A stretch of 64,000 bases of DNA from Leptospira meyeri (GTDB lineage: Bacteria; Spirochaetota; Leptospiria; Leptospirales; Leptospiraceae), in contig NZ_SORO01000001.1 in assembly GCF_004368965.1 (NCBI RefSeq), positions 434,001 to 498,000 on the forward strand. Direction: 5' to 3'. The position numbers and the translations under genes are program-made. How positions within the stretch are numbered: the stretch's first letter is position 1; each line of letters opens with the position of its first letter. Below the pieces are notes generated by a model. The model did no database searches. It was not told the DNA's origin and worked only from the letters and a program-made list of their open reading frames with translations. Shown here piece by piece: positions 28,213 through 38,634 of this stretch.

Positions 28213-29738
28213 TGAAAGTATCAGAAATTATCAAACGAATCCCTGACATAAAATTAATCAAAGGAGAAGGTTCTACAGAAGTAGGTTATATTTGGGCTGA
28301 TAGTCGAAAATTAAAAGCCCAGGATATCTTTGTTTTGCCGGAAGAAAACTCAGAAAAACAAGAGACCTATTTAAAAATGGCTCTCGAACATGGATCGGAA
28401 GTTGTTATTATTTCTAAACGCGATTTAAAATTAAAAACCTTAGATTTCTTTCCTGTGATTCTCGAAACGGATGAACTCGTGGGAGAAGTTCATGGGAAAA
28501 CTGCATGTTTGCTTGCAGGTAATCCAGCAAAAAAAATGAAAATTGTGGCCATCACTGGAACAAATGGAAAAACTTCTTTAACATTCATCCTTTTCCACCT
28601 AGCAAGAAAAGTTGGGAAAAATGCTGCATTAATTGGGACCGTTCAAATCCAAATTATGGATCGAGTTTTAGAATCGGGATATACAACTCCAGATGCTTCT
28701 TCGTTAAACTTGCTGCTCAAACAGATGTTAGAAGAAGGGATAGAATATGTATTTATGGAAATGAGTAGCCATGGATTAAAACTCGGACGAGTTGCGGGTC
28801 TTGAAATTACATGCGCTGGTTTTACAAATTTAACCCAAGACCATTTGGATTTTCATACTTCGATGGAAGATTATTTTGAAAGTAAGTTTAAAATCTTTCA
28901 ACTTTTAGAACAATCCTCCGTGAAAAATAAATTTGGTCTTGTTGCTTCTGATGTTTCCTTTGGCGATAAGATGGTCAAAAGAATTGCGGATGCAAAGTTT
29001 AAATCACCAATTTATTTACTTGGAAAATCAGGGGAATTCAACTATTCAAATACGAAACTATCATTACTTGGAAGTGAATACCGCTTTCATAAAAAAGCAA
29101 AAAACCTTCCTTTTATTGAAGTCCGTAAAATTCGAACGAACCTACTTGGAAATTTCAATGTATTCAATACTTCATTTGCCTTGGCAGTGGCATACGAGTT
29201 AGGTTTTCCATGGGAAGAAGTGATTTCTTGTCTGGAAAAAATTCCAACTGTTCCTGGACGGTTTCATGTTGTTCCATTTCCTGATAGGTCAAGAATTGCT
29301 GTTGTGGATTATGCCCATACTCCCGATGCTTTAGAAAACATTCTAAAAAGCTGTGTGGAAATTGCTCCCAAACAAATCATTTGTTTATTTGGATGTGGGG
29401 GGGACAGAGACCGCACCAAACGTCCGCAAATGGCAAAAATTGCGGAGAACCTAGCTGATCTTGTCATTCTCACTTCCGACAATCCCCGGACAGAGTCGCC
29501 AGAGGCAATTTTAGATGAAATTGAATCTGGATTCTCCCGTGGTTTCCAAAGATATGAAAAAATTGTAGATCGAAGAATGGCAATCAAACGAGCCGTGAGT
29601 TTACTCGAACGGGATGGAATTTTGGTCGTTGCAGGAAAAGGTCATGAAACTTACCAAATCATCGGAAAAGAAAAATCAAAATTTATCGATTTTGAAGAGA
29701 TAGAGAATGCTTTTCAAAACTTAGAATTAGGTCGATAG
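28212..29738 (+). CDS. murE: UDP-N-acetylmuramoyl-tripeptide synthetase MurE
   Basis: A 508-aa cytosolic ATP-dependent ligase that adds the third residue to UDP-MurNAc-L-Ala-D-Glu. Features: P-loop [23 protein letters not shown] for the UMP-tripeptide site, [27 protein letters not shown] and [15 protein letters not shown]. The DNPR motif is the signature for meso-diaminopimelate as substrate, consistent with DAP-type peptidoglycan. The ATG overlaps the ftsL stop by one base. Confidence 0.96.
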   Translation: MKVSEIIKRIPDIKLIKGEGSTEVGYIWADSRKLKAQDIFVLPEENSEKQETYLKMALEHGSEVVIISKRDLKLKTLDFFPVILETDELVGEVHGKTACLLAGNPAKKMKIVAITGTNGKTSLTFILFHLARKVGKNAALIGTVQIQIMDRVLESGYTTPDASSLNLLLKQMLEEGIEYVFMEMSSHGLKLGRVAGLEITCAGFTNLTQDHLDFHTSMEDYFESKFKIFQLLEQSSVKNKFGLVASDVSFGDKMVKRIADAKFKSPIYLLGKSGEFNYSNTKLSLLGSEYRFHKKAKNLPFIEVRKIRTNLLGNFNVFNTSFALAVAYELGFPWEEVISCLEKIPTVPGRFHVVPFPDRSRIAVVDYAHTPDALENILKSCVEIAPKQIICLFGCGGDRDRTKRPQMAKIAENLADLVILTSDNPRTESPEAILDEIESGFSRGFQRYEKIVDRRMAIKRAVSLLERDGILVVAGKGHETYQIIGKEKSKFIDFEEIENAFQNLELGR

Positions 29739-29748
29739 GGGAAATAGA

Positions 29749-30861
29749 ATGTTCCAGTGGATTTATGAATCGTTTGGAAACGATTATGGTTTCCTTAGAG
29801 TTTTTAGTTATGTAACACTCCGTGCGATGATGGCGGGTCTTACTTCTATGTTTATTACTTTTCTTTTTGGAAAGTCATTGATTTCGTTTCTTCTCTCTTT
29901 GAAGTTTCGCGAATCGGTTCGTAACGATGGTCCGCAATCTCATGCTGCCAAATCCGGTACTCCTACAATGGGAGGGTTGATTATGATATTATCCCTTACC
30001 ATCTCCACTCTGTTATGGGGGAATCTTTCCAATCTCAACGTTTTGTTACTTCTTGTCTCAGCCATTCTATTTGCAGGGCTTGGATTTACTGATGATTATA
30101 TGAAATCGGTAAAAAAAATCAAAGGGGGAATGCGAGCTAGAACAAAGTTTCTAGTTACTATCTTCTTTGCTGTATCCATCACAACTCTCTACTTTTACTT
30201 TACAGGAAAATCAAATACTGTTGCAACCAAAGGAACTATATTTACGATAACAGATTTATTTTTGCCCTTTGTAAAAGGACCCGTATGGAATTTAGGAATT
30301 TTAGCTGTTCCCTTTGCCATCATAGTTCTCATTGGAAGTTCTCATGCCGTCAACTTAACGGATGGTTTGGATGGATTAGCTTCTGGCACCGTTGTCATCG
30401 CCACCGCAACATTTGCATTGATTTCTTACGTATCGGGAACTCCTTCCGCTGCCAACTACCTTCACATTCCGTATCTTCCTGGATCTCATGAATACTCTGT
30501 TTTTCTTGCGGGTCTTTCTGGTGCTTTGCTTGGATTTTTATGGTTTAATTGCCATCCAGCCCAAGTCTTTATGGGAGATACTGGATCTCTATTTCTTGGA
30601 TCCACACTTGGACTTGTTGCCATTATGCTCAAAAAAGAAATCCTTCTTGTGATTCTTGGAGGAATATTTGTGGCTGAGGCAGTAAGTGTCATTTTACAAG
30701 TGGGTTCTTTTAAACTGACTGGGAAACGTATCTTCAAAATGGCACCATTGCATCATCATTTTGAATTGTCCGGTTGGTCGGAAGAGAAGGTTGTGATTCG
30801 ATTTTGGATCATTGGAATCATCCTTGCGATCATTACCTTATCCACATTGAAAATCCAATAA
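29749..30861 (+). CDS. mraY: Phospho-N-acetylmuramoyl-pentapeptide transferase MraY
   Basis: A 370-aa inner-membrane enzyme making lipid I from UDP-MurNAc-pentapeptide and undecaprenyl phosphate. Signatures: [14 protein letters not shown], the Asp pair in [46 protein letters not shown] and the loop [18 protein letters not shown]. About 10 membrane segments. Its TAA overlaps the ftsW ATG (TAATG at 30859-30863). Confidence 0.97.
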   Translation: MFQWIYESFGNDYGFLRVFSYVTLRAMMAGLTSMFITFLFGKSLISFLLSLKFRESVRNDGPQSHAAKSGTPTMGGLIMILSLTISTLLWGNLSNLNVLLLLVSAILFAGLGFTDDYMKSVKKIKGGMRARTKFLVTIFFAVSITTLYFYFTGKSNTVATKGTIFTITDLFLPFVKGPVWNLGILAVPFAIIVLIGSSHAVNLTDGLDGLASGTVVIATATFALISYVSGTPSAANYLHIPYLPGSHEYSVFLAGLSGALLGFLWFNCHPAQVFMGDTGSLFLGSTLGLVAIMLKKEILLVILGGIFVAEAVSVILQVGSFKLTGKRIFKMAPLHHHFELSGWSEEKVVIRFWIIGIILAIITLSTLKIQ

Positions 30862-32009
30862 TGCAAATTTTCCGGAACTTACAAAACCTCTTTCGGTTTG
30901 GGACTTCGAGGTTTGATGGTCCGGTATTGTATGGGATTTTTCTTTTGTTTGGAATGGGGGTTGTAGTTATGTACAGTGCCTCCGTAATTCCAGCCGAACG
31001 TGAGTTTTCAGATCCCAACTATTATCTAAACAAACAGTTGTTATGGGGAGCAATCGGGATTTTTTCTTTTTTGGTATTCAGTCAAATTCCTTATCAGTTT
31101 CTTGTTCGGTGGTCTTTTTTATTTTCAGTGATAAGTTTATTACTTCTGATTTCAGTCTTTATTCCTGGACTCGGTAAATCCGTTGGGACTAGTTATGGAA
31201 GAAGTTTTAATCGTTGGATTCAGATCGGTGGAATACAAATCCAACCATCTGAATTTTCCAAAATCAGTATTTTGCTATTTTCCTCTTATTTCTTTTATAA
31301 TTTTGATTTCAAAAAAGTAAAATGGGATCGAAAAAAAATTACATCGGTTTTTTTGATTTTTGTAACTTTGGTTCTCATTGTCATTGAACCTGCATTCGGA
31401 ACCACAGTCGAACTTCTTCTTGTTTTATTCTTTTTCGTCCTTCTTGCTGGTTTTCCCATGAAACGACTTTTTATTTTGGGTGCTTCCGTTTTGCCTCTAC
31501 TTGTGGTCCTTGTGACGCAAGTTGGGTACCGTAAAAAACGTTTAGAAATTTGGCTTGATCCTTATAAATTTCGATTTGATGAAGGGCACCAGCTTGTGAC
31601 TAGTTTTCGTGCCTTTTTTGACGGAGGAAGTTTGGGTAGACCTGTTGGATCAGGTTATGCCCATCGCTATTTAGCTTATAGTCATACCGATTTTGTCATG
31701 GCCTCTTTTGTTGAAGACTTTGGGTTTTTAGGATTTTTGTTTTTTCTTTCTCTCATTATCTTTCTTCTTGTTCGAGTCTATTTTTTGCTTCTTCGGACAA
31801 ATGACAAACTTGGCTTTTTTTTGGGTTCGGGGATTCTGATCCTCTTTGGTTTCCAAACCATATTGAACTTATTTGTTGTTACAGGTATTGTACCAGTGAC
31901 TGGGATCTCACTCCCATTTCTCAGTTATGGGGGATCGTCTCTGATCACAATATTCATCCTATTCGGAATTCTTGCCAACATCACAAGTAAAGAGAACCTG
32001 GTCTTATGA
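30861..32009 (+). CDS. ftsW: SEDS glycosyltransferase FtsW
   Basis: A 382-aa polytopic protein of the SEDS family, the septal peptidoglycan polymerase or lipid II partner. ATG 30861, overlapping the mraY stop, is chosen over an upstream GTG-class codon inside mraY. Signature parts: GVVVMYSASVIPAE, RSFNRWIQIGGIQIQPSE, SHTDFVMASFVEDFGFLG and the C-terminal GIVPVTGISLPFLSYGGSS. Assignment as FtsW rather than RodA rests on the dcw position. No partner PBP (ftsI) gene is in the cluster. Confidence 0.94.
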   Translation: MQIFRNLQNLFRFGTSRFDGPVLYGIFLLFGMGVVVMYSASVIPAEREFSDPNYYLNKQLLWGAIGIFSFLVFSQIPYQFLVRWSFLFSVISLLLLISVFIPGLGKSVGTSYGRSFNRWIQIGGIQIQPSEFSKISILLFSSYFFYNFDFKKVKWDRKKITSVFLIFVTLVLIVIEPAFGTTVELLLVLFFFVLLAGFPMKRLFILGASVLPLLVVLVTQVGYRKKRLEIWLDPYKFRFDEGHQLVTSFRAFFDGGSLGRPVGSGYAHRYLAYSHTDFVMASFVEDFGFLGFLFFLSLIIFLLVRVYFLLLRTNDKLGFFLGSGILILFGFQTILNLFVVTGIVPVTGISLPFLSYGGSSLITIFILFGILANITSKENLVL

Positions 32010-33091
32010 GTGGATCTGTTCTAATTGCTGCCGGTGGGACCGGTGGTCATATTTCTCCAGGTGTAGCACTGGCAGAAGTTTTGGCTGAAAAACTTTCTTC
32101 CTTTGGATTTGATGCAGTGTATCTGCATTCCCTTGTCCGAAACAAAGACAACCCAGACTTACTGAGTCCCCCTTGCGAGGTAATTTGGCACAATGTACCA
32201 CAGTTAGGTGGTTTAAGAACAATATTTTATCCTTTTTTATTTATATTTCCCTTCTTAAAAACTATTTTTTTATTCAATCGATTAAAAGTGAAAGCCGTGA
32301 TCGGGATGGGAGGTTATTCAAGTCTTCCTTCTATCCTATATGCAATCCTATTTCGAAAACAATTATATCTTTGCGAACAAAATTGTGTCCCGGGAAAAAT
32401 TACACGAATCTTTGCTAAATTCTCAAAAAAAATTGCATTTAGTTTTCCATTAGCGGAAGGTTATGCGATAAGCGGTAAAACCATTGGTAATCCCGTTAGA
32501 AGAAGAGTGATTCCGGAACACCTCAATATAAGACAAAATGAAAATCTTCATGAAGGAAAAAAGAATACGGTAAATGTTTTGGTGCTTGGAGGATCCCAAG
32601 GTGCAAGACAACTCAACCAAATGATTCTCAAAACCATGGAGAATCCGGAAATTTCATCAAAATATAAATTCAGATTACTCACAGGAACTTCTCTGTATGA
32701 GGAAACGAAATCAAAATCATTGGGTGATGCCGAAATCATCTCATATGCCAATGATATGAAACCAAACTATGAGTGGGCAAACATTGTTGTAGCAAGATCA
32801 GGTGCTGGTGTTCTTGCTGAATGTTTGGTGTTTGGATTGCCAATGATCCTCATTCCTTATCCCTACGCTGCAGATAACCACCAAAAGGAAAATGCAAATT
32901 ATATAGAATCGCAAGGCGCTGGAGTGACCATTCATTCCACTTCAGATGATCCAACAAGGCTTGTACAAATTTTGCTTGGATGGAAAGACCATTCAGAAAT
33001 CCTTCGTGAGATGGGACATGTATCCTTGGCATTATCCAATGTCAATGCAGCATACCAAACTGTTTTATATTTTTTTACTGATCATAATTGA
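32006..33091 (+). CDS. murG: UDP-GlcNAc:lipid I N-acetylglucosamine transferase MurG
   Basis: A 361-aa GT28 enzyme at the inner face of the membrane that converts lipid I to lipid II. Signatures: AAGGTGGHISPGVALAE at the start, GMGGYSSLPSILYAI, NVLVLGGSQGARQLN and IVVARSGAGVLAECLVFG with LIPYPYAADNHQKENA. ATGA overlap with ftsW. Confidence 0.97.
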   Translation: MSGSVLIAAGGTGGHISPGVALAEVLAEKLSSFGFDAVYLHSLVRNKDNPDLLSPPCEVIWHNVPQLGGLRTIFYPFLFIFPFLKTIFLFNRLKVKAVIGMGGYSSLPSILYAILFRKQLYLCEQNCVPGKITRIFAKFSKKIAFSFPLAEGYAISGKTIGNPVRRRVIPEHLNIRQNENLHEGKKNTVNVLVLGGSQGARQLNQMILKTMENPEISSKYKFRLLTGTSLYEETKSKSLGDAEIISYANDMKPNYEWANIVVARSGAGVLAECLVFGLPMILIPYPYAADNHQKENANYIESQGAGVTIHSTSDDPTRLVQILLGWKDHSEILREMGHVSLALSNVNAAYQTVLYFFTDHN

Positions 33092-33103
33092 AGTATCTCA
33101 AAA

Positions 33104-34516
33104 ATGAAAGGTCCGATTTTATTTTTAGGAATTGGTGGGAGTGGGATGTCGAGTCTTGCTCATATGGCTCTCGATTTAAAGCTACCTGTATTGGGATATG
33201 ATCAGAAAAATACCGATACCACAGCTTACTTAGAAAAACGAGGGGCTTTCATTCAAAATGATATTTCTAAAATTCCGTTAGAAGGAATAGAAATGGTTGT
33301 TTATAGCTCAGCTATCAATGATAAACACAAACAAGTGTTTGATGAAATTAAACAAAAAAAAATCTCTCTAAAACATAGATCTGAATTTATGCACCTGCTT
33401 GTTTCTAAACAGAGATCAATCTCTGTTGCAGGTAGCCACGGCAAAACTTCAACAACAACGATGGTTTCACAAATTCTTTCCGAACAGGGAATGGATCCTA
33501 CCATTATGATTGGCGGAGATACAAGTCTCCTTGAAAAAAGGGGCGGTAAAGTAGGAAAAGGAAATTTTGCTGTTTACGAATCAGACGAATCTGATGGAAG
33601 TTTTTTGAAACACAAAGCCTCAATTCGTTTATTGACAAATATTGATAACGACCACTTGGATTATTACAAAACAAGAGATCGTTTAGAAAATGCATTTTTT
33701 GATTACATGGCATTTGGTATTGCAGGGGACCTTGTTTTATTTGCCAATGACCCCGGGATTCGGGATGTATTATCTCATAAAACGAAAGAAATTTCCTTTC
33801 ACCCCGATTTCCATCTTTTTCTTTGTATGGAAAAAAGTGAAGTCAAAGCAGATTGGTTTCGAACACTTGTTTCAAAACTTGGAGATCAATTGGTTCCAAT
33901 TGTCTATGAAATCAAAGACGGTGTTTTGGAATTTCAATTTCCCGGGTCTCAAAGTCATTTTTTACACCTACCATTTCCAGGTGTCCATTATCTGACAAAT
34001 GGCCTCGTTGCCTTAACAGGTGCTTATATAACAGGTGTTTCACCTGAAGTTTCAGTGGAAATCCTATCTCGTTACATTGGAGTGAAACGAAGACAAGAAA
34101 CATTGGGAACTCGGAATGAAGTAACGATTATGGATGATTACGGACACCATCCAACAGAAATTGCAATGGTCATTCGTTCCTTAAAGAACCAATTAAAATC
34201 GAACAGTAAACTCGTGGTAATTTTCCAACCACATCGATATACTCGGACACAATTGTTGTTAGAGGATTTAGCAGAGTCATTGACTTTGGCAGATTTTCTT
34301 TTTTTGCTCCCAATTTATTCCGCTGGGGAAACACCAATTCCTGGAATCACACACCAATCGTTTATACCATATTTAAATCCAAAGAATACAGAATTCTTAA
34401 GTGGAGAAATCGAATCCGATTTAAACATTATCAGAAGAAAATTAAACAAAGGAGATATTCTTCTCTGTTTAGGTGCTGGCAATGTTCGAGACTGGGGTCT
34501 TAGTTTACTAAAATAA
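33104..34516 (+). CDS. murC: UDP-N-acetylmuramate--L-alanine ligase MurC
   Basis: A 470-aa Mur ligase that adds L-alanine to UDP-MurNAc. N-terminal Rossmann domain FLGIGGSGMSSLAHMAL, P-loop VAGSHGKTSTTTMVSQ, YESDESDGSFLKHK, the NIDNDHLDYY metal region and the late DDYGHHPTEIAMVI. Last gene of the + strand cell-wall run; it is convergent with purK with 8 bp between them. Confidence 0.96.
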   Translation: MKGPILFLGIGGSGMSSLAHMALDLKLPVLGYDQKNTDTTAYLEKRGAFIQNDISKIPLEGIEMVVYSSAINDKHKQVFDEIKQKKISLKHRSEFMHLLVSKQRSISVAGSHGKTSTTTMVSQILSEQGMDPTIMIGGDTSLLEKRGGKVGKGNFAVYESDESDGSFLKHKASIRLLTNIDNDHLDYYKTRDRLENAFFDYMAFGIAGDLVLFANDPGIRDVLSHKTKEISFHPDFHLFLCMEKSEVKADWFRTLVSKLGDQLVPIVYEIKDGVLEFQFPGSQSHFLHLPFPGVHYLTNGLVALTGAYITGVSPEVSVEILSRYIGVKRRQETLGTRNEVTIMDDYGHHPTEIAMVIRSLKNQLKSNSKLVVIFQPHRYTRTQLLLEDLAESLTLADFLFLLPIYSAGETPIPGITHQSFIPYLNPKNTEFLSGEIESDLNIIRRKLNKGDILLCLGAGNVRDWGLSLLK

Positions 34517-34524
34517 TAAATGAT

Positions 34525-35625
34525 TTATAAATCGTGGAAAAGGGGATTTACTTCCTCTAAATTTCCTTTAAAGTTCATATGACCCATTTTTCTTCCAATT
34601 TTCGCTTCTTTTTTACCATATAAATGCAACTGGTATCGATCATCTTTTAAAAGTGTACGGGCAATCCCTAGGCTTTCCTCATATTGGTTCCCTAAAATAT
34701 TTTTCATTAAAGTGGGTTTTGGCCTAACATCCGTTGGCGGAAGATTACCAGTGATGGCCGAAACATGCAAATGAAATTGGGAAAAACTTTGGCAATCTTG
34801 AGTAAAATGTCCCGTGTTATGCGGTCTAGGTGCAAATTCATTTAAGTACAAATGATTGTCTTTGAGAAAAAATTCCACACCAATGGTACCAATATAACCA
34901 ATGGATTCGGAAAGTCTCGAAGCCATTTCGATTGCTTCTAAATTAAGCCCTGCAGGAATTCTTGCGGGATAAATGGAGAGATCCAAAATATGATTTTTGT
35001 GTTCGTTTTCAATAGCACCATAACAGACAATTTCTCCATTTTGGAACCGAGTGAGGATGATGCTGATTTCTTTTTGAAATGAAATTACCTCTTCAATTAA
35101 GTATTCTTCGTTTTGATTTCGAAATGCCGTTTCTAAAAACTTTCGGAATTGGCTTTCCTCCTGGATTTTCACCTGTCCTTTTCCATCGTACCCAAATCTT
35201 AAAGTTTTAATGATCCATGGAAAACCAATCGGAATTTTTTGATCTGCACTATCCTTTGTTAGATGAAAAAACTCAGCAGTTCGAAATCCTAATTTTCTAA
35301 AATGGGTTTTTTCCAAAAATCTGTCTTGGGCAATGATCAGAGCCCTCGGTGGCGGATAAATAGGGGTTTGTTTTGCTTCTGATTCCAAAAACTCTAATGT
35401 TGATTTGGGAATGTTTTCAAATTCAAAACTAAGAACATTTACTTTTGCAAGAAATTCTTTTAAATCTGAAAGTGAATCATAAGATGCTACTGTCGATTCA
35501 GCTCCCACACGTTTAGAAGGGGATTCTTTATCAGGAGAATAACAAAAAAAATCATAACCAAGGGGGAGTGCTTCTAAACACATCATTTGGCCCAACTGTC
35601 CCGATCCTAAAACACCAATTTTCAT
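34525..35625 (-). CDS. purK: N5-carboxyaminoimidazole ribonucleotide synthase PurK
   Basis: A 366-aa ATP-grasp enzyme that carboxylates AIR to N5-CAIR in purine synthesis. Starts MKIGVLGSGQLGQMMCLEAL; ATP-grasp parts are IIKTLRFGYDGKGQVKIQ, YLIEEVISFQKEISIIL and GTIGVEFFLKDNHLYLNEFA followed by PRPHNTGHFT. It follows purE by 12 bp, the normal partner. Confidence 0.96.
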   Translation of the reverse strand: MKIGVLGSGQLGQMMCLEALPLGYDFFCYSPDKESPSKRVGAESTVASYDSLSDLKEFLAKVNVLSFEFENIPKSTLEFLESEAKQTPIYPPPRALIIAQDRFLEKTHFRKLGFRTAEFFHLTKDSADQKIPIGFPWIIKTLRFGYDGKGQVKIQEESQFRKFLETAFRNQNEEYLIEEVISFQKEISIILTRFQNGEIVCYGAIENEHKNHILDLSIYPARIPAGLNLEAIEMASRLSESIGYIGTIGVEFFLKDNHLYLNEFAPRPHNTGHFTQDCQSFSQFHLHVSAITGNLPPTDVRPKPTLMKNILGNQYEESLGIARTLLKDDRYQLHLYGKKEAKIGRKMGHMNFKGNLEEVNPLFHDL

Positions 35626-35637
35626 ATATGATTCTCT

Positions 35638-36135
35638 TTAGATAAGTTGGTCATTTTTTGAAAGAGCTAACTTACGATTTGTTTCTGCATAAGATTCTAA
35701 CTTTGAATGTAATGTTTTGTCCAAAAGAGAAAGAATCCGAACTGCCAGTAAACCTGCATTTGCGGCACCACTAGTCCCAATGGCAAGAGTTGCTACAGGA
35801 ACACCTTTCGGCATCTGCACTATGGAGAGAAGACTATCCATTCCATTTAATGCTTTGGATTGAACTGGAACACCTAATACCGGCAAGGTGGTAAGGGAGG
35901 CTGTCATTCCAGGTAAATGAGCGGCACCACCAGCGCCCGCGATGATGACACCAAAACCATTTTGTTTTGCCGTTTTTGCAAATTCTACCATTCGCTCTGG
36001 AGAACGATGAGCGGATACAATTTCCTTTTCAAAAGGAACTCCAAACTCTGACAAAATATCACAAGCTTCTTTCATAGTTTCCCAATCGGAATGAGACCCC
36101 ATGATCACGGCTACTTTGGGTAGATTTGTAGGCAT
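35638..36135 (-). CDS. purE: N5-carboxyaminoimidazole ribonucleotide mutase PurE
   Basis: A 165-aa class I PurE that moves the carboxyl group of N5-CAIR to C4. Signatures: [52 protein letters not shown] and the core [20 protein letters not shown]. PurK beside it confirms the two-step bacterial route. murF lies 30 bp upstream on the same strand. Confidence 0.97.
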   Translation of the reverse strand: MPTNLPKVAVIMGSHSDWETMKEACDILSEFGVPFEKEIVSAHRSPERMVEFAKTAKQNGFGVIIAGAGGAAHLPGMTASLTTLPVLGVPVQSKALNGMDSLLSIVQMPKGVPVATLAIGTSGAANAGLLAVRILSLLDKTLHSKLESYAETNRKLALSKNDQLI

Positions 36136-36165
36136 ACGTGTAATCTAGGAAAAGCCAATTCTGGA

Positions 36166-37545
36166 TCAACCCTTAAATGTTTCCAAGGCCATAACAATTC
36201 TTTCCATTTTCATCGATCGAGAACCTTTCACTAGTAAAATTGATTTTTTAGGAACATTTGATTTTACAAACTGAATGAGTTCGTCCACATTGAGAAAACA
36301 CTGAGCATTCGGTACTTTTTTTACCATAGGCTTTGTTTCTTCACCAAACCCAAGTAAGATTCCCTTTCCGATTCTTTGGATTTCTTTACCGACTTCTTCA
36401 TGGTAATATTTCGAAAATTTTCCTAATTCTTTCATCGAACCAAGAATCCAGACTACATTTTTGGTACCAGAGAACTGGTTGGCTGCCCCGATGCTTGACA
36501 ACATTGATTCGGGGTTTGCATTGTAACAATCATCAATGATCGTATAATATCCTCGATTGATATTCAAACGTTTGTCTGGACTTTTGTAATTCTGAATTGT
36601 TTTTAAGATTTGATTAGGATCTATTTGGAAATGCGTACCGACTGCAACCATTCCACGTACATTGCTTAAAAGTTTTTCACCTGGAAGTTTCCAATCCACT
36701 TTTTTACCTTTCCATTCCAATAGAAATCCATTGGGTTTTACCTGGATTGTTTTTAAGTTCGGTTTCTTTTTATGGCTCCAAACAATTAGTTTGGTTTTTC
36801 TTTGTTTCGCTCTTTGTTTTGCTCTTTGTAAGAATTCTAAATCGTCCGGTACAAATAAAACGGATTGGGGGCGCATACCCTGGATGATATCTATTTTTTC
36901 CTCTGCGATTGTTTCCCTCGATTTTAGATTTTCAATGTGAGCCGAACCAATATTGGTTATGAGCGCATGTGTGGGTTCTGCAATGTGAGATAGTCTGGCA
37001 ATTTCTCCCCTATGGTTCATTCCAAGCTCACAAATGACAACACGAGTTTTTTCAGTGATCCGAAATAATGTAAAAGGTAATCCAATTTCATTATTATAAT
37101 TTTTTTCCGTTACAACCAGTGTTTTAGGATTTAAAAAACCGAATAAACCACCTAACAAATCCTTAGTCGTTGTTTTTCCAGAAGAACCTGTAATTGCAAG
37201 AAGGGTAGGTTGGAATCGATTGCGATGATAATTTGCTAGTTTTCCCAGCGCCACCAAACAATCGGGAACCAAGATGGCCAAATTCCTTTCGGATTCAGAA
37301 AGAGTATTCAAAATTGGATGGTTCTTTTCACAGAGGAATGCCGAAGCACCTTTGGCTAAGGCATCAGAGATAAACTCATGTCCATCTCTTGTTCCCCGCA
37401 ATGGAACAAATAATGTGTGGTCTTTTGACTCAACTGAAGAGGTGGTGATCCATTGGAAGGTAGGATTCTCTTTTTGGTCCCAGTGCCAGTCTTTGGAAAA
37501 CAAACTTAGAATAGTTGACAGGGAATATTCAAATGGTGCGATCAT
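36166..37545 (-). CDS. murF: UDP-N-acetylmuramoyl-tripeptide--D-alanyl-D-alanine ligase MurF
   Basis: A 459-aa Mur ligase that adds D-Ala-D-Ala to give the UDP-MurNAc pentapeptide. The N-terminal region has LFVPLRGTRDGHEFISDALA, the P-loop is AITGSSGKTTTKDLLGG, then EKNYNNEIGLPFTLFRI, CELGMNHRGEIARLSHI and DDCYNANPESMLSSI, with LVKGSRSMKMERIV at the end. It is outside the + strand dcw run and shares a transcript with purE-purK, an unusual partner set. Confidence 0.96.
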   Translation of the reverse strand: MIAPFEYSLSTILSLFSKDWHWDQKENPTFQWITTSSVESKDHTLFVPLRGTRDGHEFISDALAKGASAFLCEKNHPILNTLSESERNLAILVPDCLVALGKLANYHRNRFQPTLLAITGSSGKTTTKDLLGGLFGFLNPKTLVVTEKNYNNEIGLPFTLFRITEKTRVVICELGMNHRGEIARLSHIAEPTHALITNIGSAHIENLKSRETIAEEKIDIIQGMRPQSVLFVPDDLEFLQRAKQRAKQRKTKLIVWSHKKKPNLKTIQVKPNGFLLEWKGKKVDWKLPGEKLLSNVRGMVAVGTHFQIDPNQILKTIQNYKSPDKRLNINRGYYTIIDDCYNANPESMLSSIGAANQFSGTKNVVWILGSMKELGKFSKYYHEEVGKEIQRIGKGILLGFGEETKPMVKKVPNAQCFLNVDELIQFVKSNVPKKSILLVKGSRSMKMERIVMALETFKG

Positions 37546-37596
37546 AGCTTCTACGCCAGTTTCTTTCAGAAAGAAAGATTTGGAAGAAAAAGATAA

Positions 37597-38634
37597 ATGA
37601 AACGATCCAAAATCAAAACCATCCTGATCGGTCTAGGAAGGATTTGTTCCGGTTTGGAAAGGGATCCTTTTCGCAAAAAACCTTGTACCCATATGGGTGT
37701 CCTGCAATCAGATTGGGGAAAAAAACGGTTTTCGGTTCTTCTCGGATATGATTCGGACCAAAAAAAATGCGAATCATTCCAATCACAATGGAACCAGGAA
37801 TCAAAACTTGTTTCAAATGACCCAAGGAAAACGTCCTTCGGATCTTCCATCGATTTGGCGGTGATTTCTACCCCCAGCTCCTACCATGAAGATTGGGCCA
37901 TCCAATGTATCCAATCAGGAATTCCCAACTTACTCATTGAAAAACCAGTGGCCCTTACTGAAAACGGCGCAAAAAGAATTCAAAAGTTGGCAAAAAAACA
38001 CAATACCCGGATCTGGATCAACCATGAAAGACGGTATCATCCTAGCTACCGATTTGTTAAAGACCGACTCACCAAGGGTGTGTTTGGCGAACTCAAATCA
38101 ATCCGAGCTTCTGTTTTCACTTCGGCAAAAAATCCGGGACTTGCTTTTTCTAAGTTAGGAGGTGGTCCCTTATTGCATGACGGAACACATGCTGTCGATT
38201 TGATTCACTGGCTGATCGGAAAACCAACGTTACTCCATTCTAAACTAGAAAGGCCAATAAAAAATTCTGTGGAAACACGCGCTGTTGCCTGGTTTCAGAA
38301 CCAAGCTGGGGTGGAGGTATTTTTAGATGTTTCGGGTGGGCGAGACTACTTTCAGTTTGAACTAGACATTCATACAACTACAAATCGAATCATTTGTTCT
38401 AATGACGGATTTTCCTTCTATCAATCGGAACCTTCCCAGTTATACCAAGGGTTTCGGAGTTTAGTTCCATTTGTCCCCAAACAATTCCCAAAACCAGAAA
38501 CAGCCAACGCATTCATTGGAATTTACGAAGAAATTGTTCAGGTGATCCAAGGAAAAAAACAAAGAATGGAAGGTAATCTTGCAGATAATATCGAGATTCT
38601 AAACTTGATAGAATCAATTTACAGGCGAAAATAA
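37597..38634 (+). CDS. Gfo/Idh/MocA-family oxidoreductase
   Basis: A 345-aa NAD(P)-dependent dehydrogenase, usually acting on sugars or sugar nucleotides. Rossmann start TILIGLGRICSGLERD, the family EKP motif LLIEKPVALTENGAKR, a substrate domain with NHERRYHPSYRF and GGGPLLHDGTHAVDLIHWLIG. Substrate unknown. Divergent from murF; its TAA overlaps the ATG of the next gene (TAATG). Confidence 0.85.
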   Translation: MKRSKIKTILIGLGRICSGLERDPFRKKPCTHMGVLQSDWGKKRFSVLLGYDSDQKKCESFQSQWNQESKLVSNDPRKTSFGSSIDLAVISTPSSYHEDWAIQCIQSGIPNLLIEKPVALTENGAKRIQKLAKKHNTRIWINHERRYHPSYRFVKDRLTKGVFGELKSIRASVFTSAKNPGLAFSKLGGGPLLHDGTHAVDLIHWLIGKPTLLHSKLERPIKNSVETRAVAWFQNQAGVEVFLDVSGGRDYFQFELDIHTTTNRIICSNDGFSFYQSEPSQLYQGFRSLVPFVPKQFPKPETANAFIGIYEEIVQVIQGKKQRMEGNLADNIEILNLIESIYRRK

